Assembly (NCBI GenBank): GCA_964486335.1
Contig: CAZAMB010000008.1
Location: 1 to 64,000, forward strand
DNA length: 64,000 nucleotides
Source of the DNA: CAZAMB01 sp964486335
Lineage (GTDB): Bacteria > Planctomycetota > Phycisphaerae > UBA1845
Direction: 5' to 3'
The notes under the pieces were generated by a model. The model was given only the letters and a program-made list of their open reading frames with translations. It was not told the origin of the DNA and searched no databases. The first letter of the stretch is position 1, and every line of letters starts with the position of its first letter. Of this stretch, positions 17,038-26,418 are shown piece after piece. A program made the translations under genes and the position numbers.

Positions 17038-17387
17038 TTGCCTTATCGAATCCCGGCGAGTCGGCCTTCACTTGCTGCGTTCGACCTATCCGACCCATAT
17101 TCGGTGCACGTAGCGTTCGCCGCGCTGCCGCGCTGTATGGAAAGCAGCCTCGTTCCGGTAATCCCGTCTCACATCTGAATTGGCGCCCGTGAACGGTCCG
17201 CAAACAATCGTGCCCTTGGTGCGGCAGGTTTTTCGCCCGGCAATACGCACGCCGCCCTTGTTTGAATTGAAATGGCGACTATAATGCTTTTCGGACGTAC
17301 CGCGCCGACGTCGTTCCCTGGTTCCTGGGCCGATCGGCTCCTGACTAGACATCGGAAAGTTGGGTTTGTTCTCGACCCCCGAGCGGC
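17038..17387. other. Divergent intergenic region
   Basis: About 350 bp lie between the sensor-kinase start (minus) and the small membrane-protein gene (plus). Apart from the plus-strand promoter candidate at 17258-17285 nothing is recognised. The promoter for the kinase-pilus cluster on the minus strand is expected here, but no good -35/-10 or -24/-12 pair was identified. Confidence 0.5.
17258..17285 (+). promoter_or_regulatory. Sigma-70-type promoter candidate
   Basis: TTGTTT (17258-17263), a 16-base spacer and a perfect TATAAT (17280-17285), about 100 bp upstream of the 145-residue membrane-protein gene. It was found by eye and the start site is not known. Confidence 0.45.
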
Positions 17388-17825
17388 ATGCCGTTTGAAA
17401 ATATCATGGACTCCCCCACCAAAGCGCAGCCTCCTCATCCGGTGTTCTGGATCATCGCCGCGCTGCTGGGCGTCATCGCGGTCGCTCTTCTGGTTCGCGA
17501 CAAGGATGTCCCGATCGGCAACATGGCGTTTGGACAATCCGGATCGGTTGCGGGCGCGGGGGCGCGAGGCGTTTTTGGCTTTTCGGGGCAGCTCACGAAG
17601 GGAACCTATGGCGTCTATGTCGTTGACACGGATGCGATGACGGTATGGGTGTACGAATACCTTTCCCAAAAGGGCTGCCTGAGGCTGGCGGCGGCGCGAA
17701 CCTGGCGGTATGATCGCTATCTCGAAAACCACAACATCTGCGACCTGCCTCCGGAGACGGTCGAACAGATGATCGAGGAACAGCGCCTGAATCGTAAACA
17801 ATCGAGTGAATCGCAGATGCCGTGA
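17388..17825 (+). CDS. Small single-helix membrane protein, unknown function
   Basis: A 145-residue protein not recognised as a known family. An N-terminal membrane helix (about residues 19-38, PVFWIIAALLGVIAVALLV) is followed by a Gly/Ala-rich segment. A compact domain comes next, with Y-G-V-Y-V-V-D-T-D-A-M-T-V-W-V-Y-E-Y and L-R-L-A-A-A-R-T-W-R-Y-D-R-Y-L, which looks beta-rich. The C-terminal helix is charged. A second ATG (MDSPTKA, 17406) is an equally possible start. It is followed 40 bases later by the HTH membrane protein on the same strand, so the two probably share a transcript. Confidence 0.65.
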   Translation: MPFENIMDSPTKAQPPHPVFWIIAALLGVIAVALLVRDKDVPIGNMAFGQSGSVAGAGARGVFGFSGQLTKGTYGVYVVDTDAMTVWVYEYLSQKGCLRLAAARTWRYDRYLENHNICDLPPETVEQMIEEQRLNRKQSSESQMP

Positions 17826-17865
17826 ATTGGGCGATCGCGGCAGTTTCACAAGCAGGGCACCAACG

Positions 17866-18906
17866 ATGGCGAAAATGTTCTATTCCGCCAAAGAGGCGGC
17901 GGACAAACTAGGAAAGAGCGAATCCGAATTGAAGGAACTCGTTCGATCGGGGAAATTGCGCGAGTTTCGTGACGCAGGAACCGTGAATTACAAGGTCGGC
18001 GATATCGACTCGTTGGCGCGCAGCGGCGGGGCCCCCGCCCCCGCCAAGACTGGCCCCGCGAAGTCCGCTCCGGCGGCGAAATCGGGGATGGCCAAGTCGC
18101 CGGCCGGAAGCAAATCGGGTTCATCCGCCATCAAGAGCGCTTCCCATAGCGGCGAGATTCTGCTGGAGCCCGCGGATGACTCCGGGATCGACTTCGCGCC
18201 TTCGGGCAGCGACATCATGAGCCTTGAGTCGGTCGATGCTGAAGACACGGCGGTTGGCGCGAAAGCACAAAAGAAGAAAAAGGAAGGGTCGAGCATCCCC
18301 TCGGTCGGCATCAATGTTTTCGACGACGACGAACTGGATGAGCACGTCGATCCGCTTGCCCAGACGGCCGTCAGCGATGTCGCCGGTCTGGGTCTCGACG
18401 GAATCGGGAGTGGGTCGGGCATTCTTGACCTGACGCGCGAGAGCGACGACACGTCGCTCGGCGCTGAACTGCTTGAAGAGATTTACACCGGCGACGAACA
18501 GCCCAGTGCCACAGCGGCAACGGTTGAAATGGGCGAGGACACCAGGGCGGGTCTTGACGCCGCAGTCGCTGTTGACGAGGAGGAAGAGCCTCGAAAAACC
18601 GCCGATGTGCTCGAGCCGGCCGGTGGAACGACGGTTTCGACGAGCGTGCGACCGCGGGCAACAGTAACCAGGGTTGTCGAATATGCTCCCGACGCCGTGT
18701 CGACGAGCCTGACGGCAGCGATGGCGGTTGCGATTCTCGTGGTTTGGGTTGCGGGCCTAGCGGCCGCGGCTGGGTTGCAGGGAGTTGCGCCGTCCTTGGT
18801 GTCGGCGATCTACTCCAACATGTTGATTTTTGCCGGTGGCGCGTTGCTTGCCGCGGGCGCGGCCGCCGGCGTAACTTATTTGCTTGCGAAGAAGCGATCA
18901 GGCTGA
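17866..18906 (+). CDS. Membrane-tethered helix-turn-helix (excisionase-type) protein
   Basis: A 346-residue protein. Residues 1-50 (F-Y-S-A-K-E-A-A-D-K-L-G-K-S-E-S-E-L-K, then R-E-F-R-D-A-G and D-I-D-S-L) match the MerR/excisionase-like HTH_17 fold. An Ala/Pro/Lys linker (55-95), a long acidic low-complexity region with a S-G-E-I-L-L-E-P-A-D-D-S segment, and two C-terminal membrane helices (about 280-302 and 315-340) follow. The HTH thus faces the cytoplasm while anchored by the C-terminus. ATG 17866 is used because the HTH starts there. Whether it binds DNA or only a partner protein is unknown. Targets cannot be told from sequence. Confidence 0.75.
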   Translation: MAKMFYSAKEAADKLGKSESELKELVRSGKLREFRDAGTVNYKVGDIDSLARSGGAPAPAKTGPAKSAPAAKSGMAKSPAGSKSGSSAIKSASHSGEILLEPADDSGIDFAPSGSDIMSLESVDAEDTAVGAKAQKKKKEGSSIPSVGINVFDDDELDEHVDPLAQTAVSDVAGLGLDGIGSGSGILDLTRESDDTSLGAELLEEIYTGDEQPSATAATVEMGEDTRAGLDAAVAVDEEEEPRKTADVLEPAGGTTVSTSVRPRATVTRVVEYAPDAVSTSLTAAMAVAILVVWVAGLAAAAGLQGVAPSLVSAIYSNMLIFAGGALLAAGAAAGVTYLLAKKRSG

Positions 18907-18979
18907 ACGCCTGTAGTATGATTGGTGGCGCGGTTCGTTCCATGGGGATGGACTTTTGACGATGCATAGGAGGCGTGTG

Positions 18980-19852
18980 ATGCGGCTGGGCGAACGAGTG
19001 GCGGTGGCCTTGGTTGGCGTGTATGGCTTGATGGTTGCGACAGGTTGCGTGACGCTGGATGCACACAACCGGCTGAAGGCGGCACATCGAAACGTGACGG
19101 CCGAAAAGGAGTCCGTCGCGCAGGAGCTTTATGACGAACGTCACGTCAATGACAGCCTGCGCGTTCGCGTCACCTCACTGGAAAGAGAATTACAGACAAA
19201 GAACGAGCTGCTTGCCAATCTGCGAGGTGAAAACGACCTTCTCGACGAAATGCGGCGGAATGCCACCAACCAGTTGGAAAACCTCGCCAATCGTCGACTG
19301 ACGGATATCAACATTCCAAAACTGCCGGCGGCCCTTGACACCGCCTTGAAAGATTTTGCCCAGCAGCATCCCAACGAGGTCGTTTATGATCCTGCCCGCG
19401 GCACGGTCAAATGGAACGGCGACCTGTTGTTCCCGTTGGGTAGTGACGTCGTCAAGGATTCTTCGATGAGCGCCCTCAAGGGGTTTGTGGATATTCTCAA
19501 GTCAGCCGCTGCGGCGGAATTCGAGGTCGTCATCGTCGGCCATACGGACAACAAGCCCATTCAACGACCGGCGACACGTGAAAAGCACCCCACGAATTGG
19601 CACCTTTCATCCCACCGTTCGATTGCCGTCGGCAACGTATTGCAAAAATTCGGTTATGCGCCAACACGGGTGGCCGTTGTCGGATGCGGCGAGTATCGCC
19701 CGATCGCGGACAATGCAAGCGAAAACGGCGCCTCGCAAAACCGGCGTGTTGACATCTACATCGTACCCATTGGAACCATTGCCGCGGGGTCGGGCAGTGC
19801 CGCCTCTGTGCCGAAGGTTCCGGCAGGCCAGCCCGCCGAGGCTGGATCCTGA
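18980..19852 (+). CDS. OmpA-family lipoprotein
   Basis: A 290-residue envelope protein. A perfect AGGAGG at 18968-18973 lies 6 bases before ATG 18980, which decides the start over two earlier candidates. The signal peptide ends in a lipobox-like A-T-G-C. A coiled-coil stretch (about 25-90) leads into an OmpA/MotB C-terminal domain with L-F-P-L-G-S-D-V-V-K, V-I-V-G-H-T-D-N-K-P, L-S-S-H-R-S-I-A-V and a N-R-R-V-D-I-Y-I peptidoglycan-binding end. It probably ties the outer membrane to the wall. The lipobox has Ala rather than Leu at -3, so lipidation is likely but not certain. Confidence 0.82.
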   Translation: MRLGERVAVALVGVYGLMVATGCVTLDAHNRLKAAHRNVTAEKESVAQELYDERHVNDSLRVRVTSLERELQTKNELLANLRGENDLLDEMRRNATNQLENLANRRLTDINIPKLPAALDTALKDFAQQHPNEVVYDPARGTVKWNGDLLFPLGSDVVKDSSMSALKGFVDILKSAAAAEFEVVIVGHTDNKPIQRPATREKHPTNWHLSSHRSIAVGNVLQKFGYAPTRVAVVGCGEYRPIADNASENGASQNRRVDIYIVPIGTIAAGSGSAASVPKVPAGQPAEAGS

Positions 19853-19891
19853 ACGGACTATTTGAGAATCGCAGACCATCAATTCCCCGGT

Positions 19892-19907
19892 TGGCACGCC
19901 GCTTGCC
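19892..19907 (+). promoter_or_regulatory. Sigma-54 promoter (-24/-12)
   Basis: TGGCACG (19892-19898), four bases, then TTGC (19903-19906): the sigma-54 consensus YTGGCACGN4TTGCW apart from the last W. Spacing between the GG and GC elements is exact. The predicted start is near 19918, 160 bases before resB. The gene for sigma-54 itself is at 41165-42634. The activator that would be required is not in the window. Confidence 0.8.
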
Positions 19908-19921
19908 TCTTAGCAGAGTGA

Positions 19922-19960
19922 TCGGCCCGGACCCAGCTGTTTATCTTGGGATTGGGCCGA
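19922..19960 (+). promoter_or_regulatory. Hairpin at the 5' end of the resB leader
   Basis: The arms TCGGCCC (19922-19928) and GGGCCGA (19954-19960) pair perfectly, with an inner CCCA/TGGG stem and a loop of about 11 bases. It begins about four bases after the start predicted from the sigma-54 promoter. It could stabilise the mRNA or act as an attenuator or protein site. There is no T-tract, so it is unlikely to be a terminator. Confidence 0.5.
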
Positions 19961-20077
19961 AGAATCATCAGGGTCGTTCGGGCGCTCCTGGAATCGACGT
20001 TGAAGACTTCGGTGCACCGGGGTAGAGCACGAATATGCCTTATAAACTCGGTTTCTCTGAGCAAAAGGGCCAACATC

Positions 20078-22444
20078 ATGTTACAAATGAACTTAATGGA
20101 AGAGCCCCAAGGCCGGAACTCCAAGAGCAAATCACTAGTGGTGCGCTTCCTGGACGTATTCGGTAGCGTCTGGATGGGTATCATCTGGGCTACGCTGCTA
20201 TTTATTTATTGTTCGATTGGCAGCGGCGTACCCTCTTTCAGGCAGCTCCCCTATTTTGAATTGACGGAGTTCGAGTGGTTTCATTGGTGGCCTTTTAACG
20301 TCCTCATCGCACTGTTCTGCTTTACATTGACTATTGTGACGGTGCGTAAAATCCCGCTACGGCTGGTAAATGCGGGCGTTTGGACCATTCACACCGGGAT
20401 CATCGTTCTTTGCATTGGTAGTTACATTTATTTTGGAACCAAGATAGAGGGCGATGCACCCGTTTTTCGACGCAAAGTGACCATCCAGCATCCGGGCCTA
20501 AATGAACCGGTGTCGATGCTGGCCGTGCCGGGTAACGTGAAGACCGTCGCCGTCGGACCGGATCAATGGCGGTTCCAGATACAAGACACGAATACCGATT
20601 GGCCGCTCCTGACCGACGAAGACAAAGGCAAGAAGGCCTATGCGGTCAACGTCATGGTTCAGCCGCCGAAAGTCGAGCCCTTTGTCCGTCAGTTGCTCGC
20701 CGGTTACCCGCAGTACACCGAGGACGTAATCCCGGGTAAGGGACGGGCGGTCAAGTCGCTCGGACGCAAACTGATCGACGAGTCCTTGGAAATGACGCTG
20801 GACTTCGAACCGACGGAGTATTTCCAAGTCATGGATACGTGGGCATTATTCGTTCGTCCCGTCGGAGAAAAGGAATGGTCCGAGTGGCCGATTGACGGAC
20901 TCCCCCGGTACAATGACTTCATCAGTTCTCGGGACCAGGTTTATAGTGATCCTCATCATCCGCTTCGGATTCGGCCGATTGACCTGACGGTTTCGCCGCC
21001 GGCCGAAGGCAGTGAACTCTCCGGGGCCGCGATGCACATCACGGGGTTTTTGCGTTATGCGGAAATGCAGCGGCGGTGGAGCGCGGGCGGCGGCAGGCTC
21101 AATCCTGTTTTGCAGCTCAGCCTCCAATCGAATCAGGCGGCCCCACGCGACTATGAGCTGATTGCCCTTGACAGTCGTCGCGCTACCACGCCCGACGGCA
21201 ATGTTCAATTCGTCTGGCTCAACGATCGCGCCCAGGTCGATGCACTGCCGACCGATTCGCGGGCCTTGTTGAAAATCACGGTTCCGGAGGCCGAATTGGC
21301 GCTGGAAGTTCCTGTTGCACCGGACAGCGTCGGCGGCGACTTTGTTCCCCTCGAAGGGACCGAGTTCGCCTATCGCATCCAGGCCGTGCATGATCAACTG
21401 GCGCTTCCCGGCCGGGATCGGCCGGTGTCCATCGTCGCCGTCGAAGTCAAAACGCCGGAACGGACATTTCGGCGGTGGGTGGCCGACAATCCGCAACTGA
21501 CCAAAGACCTTCCGGGCGAGACGGCCGATCCGCATGCAATGCAAACGTCGGAGCCTGATCCTCGATTTGTTATGACCTACCATCCGCAATCGGCGCCTCT
21601 GATTTTTGCCGCACATCCAGGCGGACTCCACTTCGTCTTCAACGGACCTGACGGTCGTCTGATGTCGCGCGACGTGGTCGAAGGCGATCGACTGGAGATT
21701 CTCCCCGGGCTTTCGATGCGGATTGACGGTTTCGCGGTGGACGCGGTTTCCAATACGAAACCGTACATCGTGCCGCTGTCGCGCCGACAGGAGCGCGTAG
21801 GCAGCATGCTGTCGATGATCCGCCTAGAGATGCAGTCGGGCGACCGGATCGAGGCCAAGTGGATTCCTTTCCATCAGTATGTCTTTCCCGACGAACAGTA
21901 TGCCTATTCGGGAAAGTTCGCTTATTCGCCGACGGAGTTTGACGTTGGAAACGGCCGCCGGGTGCAGGTCATCTTTTCGCGCAAGCGACTCGCCCTGCCC
22001 AACCCGATCGCCATGGAAGACTTCCAACTCGACACGCATCTCGGCGGATACTCTGGCAGCGCGTCGACCATTCGCAACTACGTCAGCCGATTGCGTTTCC
22101 TCGACAACGGCCAATGGACCGAGCCGACGCCGATCGCCGTCAACAATCCGACGGAATACGGCGGATTCTGGTACTTTCAGTCCACATGGGACCGGCCGGG
22201 TCGCAACGACGGACCGGGAGGCGGGATGAACTTCACTGGGCTGGGCATCGGCAACCGCAACGGAGTCTACATTCAGCTTGCCGGCTGCTGCATTGCCGTC
22301 GCCGGTATGATCTTCGCGTTCTACGTCAAGCCGATCCTCAAGCGGCGTCGGGCAGAGCAGTCGCGCGCGAAGGTGTCTCGCTCGGCGTCGGCACTGTCCA
22401 ATGAATCCGTTGAGGAGATGGAAGCGGCAACAGTGGAGGCTTGA
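20078..22444 (+). CDS. resB: Cytochrome c maturation protein ResB-like
   Basis: A 788-residue membrane protein of the ResB/Ccs1 type, part of the system II haem delivery and ligation complex for c-type cytochromes. The N-terminus has F-L-D-V-F-G-S-V-W-M-G-I-I-W-A-T-L-L and two further hydrophobic helices to about residue 125, then a very long extracytoplasmic domain and a final helix near 735-760. The motif W-Y-F-Q-S-T-W-D before the last helix is typical of the family. ATG 20078 starts just before the first helix, and an extension to 19946 has no features. It is followed 55 bases later by ccsA. The length is well above the usual about 450-550. Confidence 0.82.
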   Translation: MLQMNLMEEPQGRNSKSKSLVVRFLDVFGSVWMGIIWATLLFIYCSIGSGVPSFRQLPYFELTEFEWFHWWPFNVLIALFCFTLTIVTVRKIPLRLVNAGVWTIHTGIIVLCIGSYIYFGTKIEGDAPVFRRKVTIQHPGLNEPVSMLAVPGNVKTVAVGPDQWRFQIQDTNTDWPLLTDEDKGKKAYAVNVMVQPPKVEPFVRQLLAGYPQYTEDVIPGKGRAVKSLGRKLIDESLEMTLDFEPTEYFQVMDTWALFVRPVGEKEWSEWPIDGLPRYNDFISSRDQVYSDPHHPLRIRPIDLTVSPPAEGSELSGAAMHITGFLRYAEMQRRWSAGGGRLNPVLQLSLQSNQAAPRDYELIALDSRRATTPDGNVQFVWLNDRAQVDALPTDSRALLKITVPEAELALEVPVAPDSVGGDFVPLEGTEFAYRIQAVHDQLALPGRDRPVSIVAVEVKTPERTFRRWVADNPQLTKDLPGETADPHAMQTSEPDPRFVMTYHPQSAPLIFAAHPGGLHFVFNGPDGRLMSRDVVEGDRLEILPGLSMRIDGFAVDAVSNTKPYIVPLSRRQERVGSMLSMIRLEMQSGDRIEAKWIPFHQYVFPDEQYAYSGKFAYSPTEFDVGNGRRVQVIFSRKRLALPNPIAMEDFQLDTHLGGYSGSASTIRNYVSRLRFLDNGQWTEPTPIAVNNPTEYGGFWYFQSTWDRPGRNDGPGGGMNFTGLGIGNRNGVYIQLAGCCIAVAGMIFAFYVKPILKRRRAEQSRAKVSRSASALSNESVEEMEAATVEA

Positions 22445-22499
22445 GTTGTTAGGGATTGTCATTCGGAAAAAGGACTGCGTGACTCTCGAGAGCTAACTT

Positions 22500-24491
22500 A
22501 TGAACGCCAGATTACGAATTCGGTGGATTGACGTGATGGTGCTGCTGGGAATCGTCGGTTATGCCGGTTATCGGCAAATGAACCGACCGCCGAAGGTCAC
22601 CGCAACGGTCAACGATTTCGCCCGGCAGGTCGATCTCGATCCGCTGTACAAGACGGCCGTGCAGGCCGACGGGCGCCTGCGATCGTTCGAGTCGCATGCC
22701 AAGACGTTCATGGGCATGGTGACGGGGCCGCGGAGCATCGCCGAACAATCCAACGGATTCACTTACCTGGACCTCATGTTTCGGCCCGAGGCCTACGCCG
22801 ACGCCGACTTGATCTTCGTCAAGAACAAGGAAGTGCGGCAGCAGATTCTCGATGCGATCGGCGACAGTCCCCAGTTCAGCTCAGAACGCCGCGACGAAAT
22901 CTTCAAACGAGGGCTTTTCCCGCAAAACGTGTTTGAGATTCCCGCCGTGGCAGGCTTAATTCAGCGGCTCGGCCAAGACCTCATTCGTACGTCGAAGGTC
23001 GTCGATGCGATCAATTCGGCTCTGGCTGTGGCCGATCCGCGCGTGCTATCCGAAAACCTTCGCCTGATCGCTCCGCCCGGCGGAGAGGTCGATAAACCAT
23101 GGCTGGCCATGGCCCAATTGGTGGCCACCGGCGGCGCGCCGCAGGATTCTGTCCATGGAAGTCTATCGAGCAAACCCCGACCGATTGAAGGGCTCTCTTC
23201 AGAGCTTCAGGATCAATTGATCCAGTCGTGGAGCGCCTTGCGAATCGGATGGACCAATCAGGATCCGACCGTTGTCAATGAACAGATCGCCAAGCTGGCG
23301 TCGCTTCTGCCCACGGTGAGCCCGTCAATTTATCCATCCACGGGACGGCTCGCCATGGAAAGCTGGTACTTCCGGTCCAAGAGCATGAACTGGATCTGGT
23401 TGTTCTACCTTGCCAGCGTGATTCCGCTATTGATGTCCGTCATTTACAAATGGGATTGGGCGCGCAAGACCGGCATGGCGCTGTTTGTCTTTGCTTTTCT
23501 GGCCCAATCGGCGTCGGTGGGGATTCGATGGTACATTTCCGGTCGCTGGCCGAACTCCAACATGTTCGAGGCCGTCACGACGGCTTCGTGGTTCGGCGGC
23601 GTCGGCGCCATCATCCTGGAGTGGATCGCCCGCCGCTCGCTGCTTCGAAACATTTTCGCGCTTGGCTCAGCCGTCGTATCCATGGCTGCGCTGATGGCCG
23701 CCTATTTCCTTCCGGCCCAGCTAGATTCGAGCATCAACAACAAAATGGCCGCGCTGAATGACGTTTGGCTCTACATCCACACCAATGTGATCATCTGGAG
23801 CTACGCTGTCATCGGTCTGGCCTGTATTCCCGCATTGTTGCTGCTCCGCCATCGATGGTGCCGCGCATGGGACGAGGGCACGATTCCAAAGTTGCGATTG
23901 TTCCTGCTGCCAGCGGCGCTGGTTGTACTGAACTACACGGCCTACAAGCTGCTCATGAGCGCGATTTCGCCGGAGCATTACGGGCTGGAGCATCGCGAGC
24001 GACTTGGTGCGATCGGCGCCTGCTGGGGTTCGCTGGTCATCGTGTTCCTTGAGGCAATCGGAGCGAAAGCCCGCGCCGCGATGGGCGCCAAGATTGAACG
24101 GTCGTCGGCGGGCGGAACGGCTTCCATGCTTTCGACGGCGAGTTACGCCGGCGGCTCATCCTTCCTGCAGGCCGAAAAGCCGACGGCAACGCAAATCTAT
24201 GACGGAGCCACCATGGTGCTCGTTGAACTTTCTTTCATCATGCTCTGGGCCGGCATTGTCATGGGGGCGATCTGGGCTGATCATTCGTGGGGTAGGCCTT
24301 GGGGCTGGGATCCGAAAGAAGTGTTCGCGCTGAACACGTTTCTGATCTTCCTCGTGCTTCTTCACGTGCGGTTAAAGGTGCGCGACAAGGGCTTCTGGAC
24401 AGCCGTGCTGGCGATCGTCGGATTCGAGGTGATGATGTTCAACTGGATCGTCGTCAACTTTGTGATCAGCGGATTGCACAGTTACGCCTGA
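22500..24491 (+). CDS. ccsA: Cytochrome c maturation protein CcsA/ResC-like
   Basis: A 663-residue polytopic protein. The C-terminal half (about residues 290-663) has some 8-9 membrane helices and the tryptophan-rich haem-handling motif W-G-R-P-W-G-W-D-P-K-E (about 599-609), matching CcsA/ResC/CcmF. Conserved histidines include those in Y-I-H-T-N-V and at the C-terminal L-H-S-Y. The N-terminal 270 residues form one helix (about 10-22) plus a large extracytoplasmic domain, absent from ordinary CcsA of about 300-400 residues. Together with ResB it forms the haem exporter and cytochrome c synthase. It shares the sigma-54 promoter upstream of resB by position. Confidence 0.88.
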   Translation: MNARLRIRWIDVMVLLGIVGYAGYRQMNRPPKVTATVNDFARQVDLDPLYKTAVQADGRLRSFESHAKTFMGMVTGPRSIAEQSNGFTYLDLMFRPEAYADADLIFVKNKEVRQQILDAIGDSPQFSSERRDEIFKRGLFPQNVFEIPAVAGLIQRLGQDLIRTSKVVDAINSALAVADPRVLSENLRLIAPPGGEVDKPWLAMAQLVATGGAPQDSVHGSLSSKPRPIEGLSSELQDQLIQSWSALRIGWTNQDPTVVNEQIAKLASLLPTVSPSIYPSTGRLAMESWYFRSKSMNWIWLFYLASVIPLLMSVIYKWDWARKTGMALFVFAFLAQSASVGIRWYISGRWPNSNMFEAVTTASWFGGVGAIILEWIARRSLLRNIFALGSAVVSMAALMAAYFLPAQLDSSINNKMAALNDVWLYIHTNVIIWSYAVIGLACIPALLLLRHRWCRAWDEGTIPKLRLFLLPAALVVLNYTAYKLLMSAISPEHYGLEHRERLGAIGACWGSLVIVFLEAIGAKARAAMGAKIERSSAGGTASMLSTASYAGGSSFLQAEKPTATQIYDGATMVLVELSFIMLWAGIVMGAIWADHSWGRPWGWDPKEVFALNTFLIFLVLLHVRLKVRDKGFWTAVLAIVGFEVMMFNWIVVNFVISGLHSYA

Positions 24492-24567
24492 CGCGGCCGC
24501 GACAAACGTCCGGCAGGATTCTCGACAGACTGTACTCCCCTACCTACGATTGGCGCGCGGTCGATCG

Positions 24568-26307
24568 ATGGGAATGCTATTGGAAAACGAGATTCAAGAG
24601 ATGACGGGCAATCAGTTCGCACGGAGATTTCTCGCCCCAAACGATGATCTCAACGGCTGGGCGGCAATCGAGCCCCACTTTGATCGGCTGCGGGATCGTC
24701 CGATCGACACGCGCGACCGGTTGGAGCAATGGCTGCTCGACTACAGCGAGCTGTGCGCGGCCGTGGCGGAAGTCGGCACCGATCGACACGTCAAGATGAC
24801 CTGTCAGACGGATGATCCGGCCCGCAAGGCCGCCTACATCGATTTTATCGAAAACATCTACCCCCCGTTCAAGGTCCGATGTCAGGAACTTGACGTGCGA
24901 TACACGAAATCGCCTGCAAGCCGCGAGCTTCCCAGGGAGCGGTATTTCGTTCTCGATCGTGCGATCCGCGCCGGCGTCGAATTGTTCCGCGACGAAAACG
25001 TTCCGTTGCAGACCGAAGAATCGAAGCTGGAACAGCAATACCAGGAAATCAGCGGCGCCCAGACGGTTGAATTCGACGGCAAGGAGCGTACTCTTCAGCA
25101 ACTTGCGCCCTACGCCGAACGGACCGATCGATCGCTTCGACAATCGGCTTGGGAGGTCGAAGCGACTCGCAGATTGGCCGACAAGGACCAGCTTGACGAC
25201 CTATTCGACCAGCTGATTCGACTTCGACATCGTATCGCAAAGAACGCCGGTTGCCGCGACTACCGCGAGTATGCCTTCAAGGCCAAGCTACGGTTCGATT
25301 ACACGCCGAACGACTGTCTCGCTTTCCATAACGCGATTGAGCGATCCGTCGTGCCCGCCTCGCGCCGATTGCAGCGTGATCGCCAGAGCAAGCTTGGTCT
25401 GGATCGGCTTCGTCCTTGGGACATGGTCGTGGATGTCAAAGGTCGCCCACCGCTCAGACCATTTGAAACGGCCGGCGAACTCGTTGAAAAATCGTCGAAG
25501 GTGTTTCATCGCGTCGATTCGAATCTCGGCCGGGATTTTGATGAGATGTCGCGAGGCGGCTATTTCGACCTCGATAGTCGCAAGGGAAAAGCGCCGGGAG
25601 GATATCAGGCCACGTATGAGGAAGCGCGCCATCCGTTCATCTTCATGAACGCCGTCGGCGTGCAGCGCGACGTCCGAACCATGATCCACGAGGGAGGGCA
25701 CGCCTTTCACTGCATGGCCGCCCGGCACGATCCGTTGCTTGCCTACCGCAGCAGCCCGATTGAATTCGCCGAGGTCGCGTCGATGGGCATGGAAATGCTC
25801 TCGCTCGACGCACTCGACGAGTTTTATCGCGCTGAGGAACTGGATCGTGCGTGCCGATCCCAATTCGAAGGCGTGATATCGCTTTTTCCGTGGGTTGCAA
25901 CGATCGACGCGTTTCAGCATTGGCTTTACACCCATCCCGATCACACTCGTGACCAGCGGCGCGAGCAGTGGCTGGCATTGCACGATCGTTTCGGGGGCAT
26001 CGCCGACTTCACAGGATACGAAGACGCGTTGGCTTGGTCTTGGCAGCGGCAACTGCATCTTTTTGAGGTTCCGTTTTATTATATCGAGTACGGAATCGCT
26101 CAGCTTGGTGCGTTGCAGGTGTGGCGAAACGCCCGCTCCGATCGTGCGAAGGCGACACGGATGTACCGCGAGGCGCTGGCGCTCGGCGGTTCGCGACCTT
26201 TGCCGGAACTTTTCGCAGCCGCAGGCGCGCAGTTTGATTTCTCGGCCAAAACACTTTCACCTCTGATCGATCAGGTGCTCGGCGAACTCAGCGAGCTGCA
26301 AGAGTAA
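24568..26307 (+). CDS. M3-family oligoendopeptidase (PepF/thimet type)
   Basis: A 579-residue cytoplasmic zinc peptidase. The metal motif H-E-G-G-H is at 374-378 within M-I-H-E-G-G-H-A-F-H, and the third ligand is expected in the following E-F-A-E-V-A-S-M-G-M-E segment. The F-F-D-L-like G-G-Y-F-D-L-D-S-R-K-G-K-A-P-G-G-Y-Q block before it is characteristic of M3B oligoendopeptidases. No signal peptide is seen. ATG 24568 is used. ATG 24574 and ATG 24601 (MTGNQFARRF) are alternatives, none with a strong RBS. It stands 76 bases after ccsA and may be the last gene of that transcript. Confidence 0.88.
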   Translation: MGMLLENEIQEMTGNQFARRFLAPNDDLNGWAAIEPHFDRLRDRPIDTRDRLEQWLLDYSELCAAVAEVGTDRHVKMTCQTDDPARKAAYIDFIENIYPPFKVRCQELDVRYTKSPASRELPRERYFVLDRAIRAGVELFRDENVPLQTEESKLEQQYQEISGAQTVEFDGKERTLQQLAPYAERTDRSLRQSAWEVEATRRLADKDQLDDLFDQLIRLRHRIAKNAGCRDYREYAFKAKLRFDYTPNDCLAFHNAIERSVVPASRRLQRDRQSKLGLDRLRPWDMVVDVKGRPPLRPFETAGELVEKSSKVFHRVDSNLGRDFDEMSRGGYFDLDSRKGKAPGGYQATYEEARHPFIFMNAVGVQRDVRTMIHEGGHAFHCMAARHDPLLAYRSSPIEFAEVASMGMEMLSLDALDEFYRAEELDRACRSQFEGVISLFPWVATIDAFQHWLYTHPDHTRDQRREQWLALHDRFGGIADFTGYEDALAWSWQRQLHLFEVPFYYIEYGIAQLGALQVWRNARSDRAKATRMYREALALGGSRPLPELFAAAGAQFDFSAKTLSPLIDQVLGELSELQE

Positions 26308-26418
26308 TCACGCGACGCTTGCGAATAGGGATTTTTTGGCTTACATAACGGCGAAGTCGAAGTTGTCTCGTGTGCGGCGAGGCGGCGCGGTTCGTCAATC
26401 CTTTTGAGGGCGAGTGGA

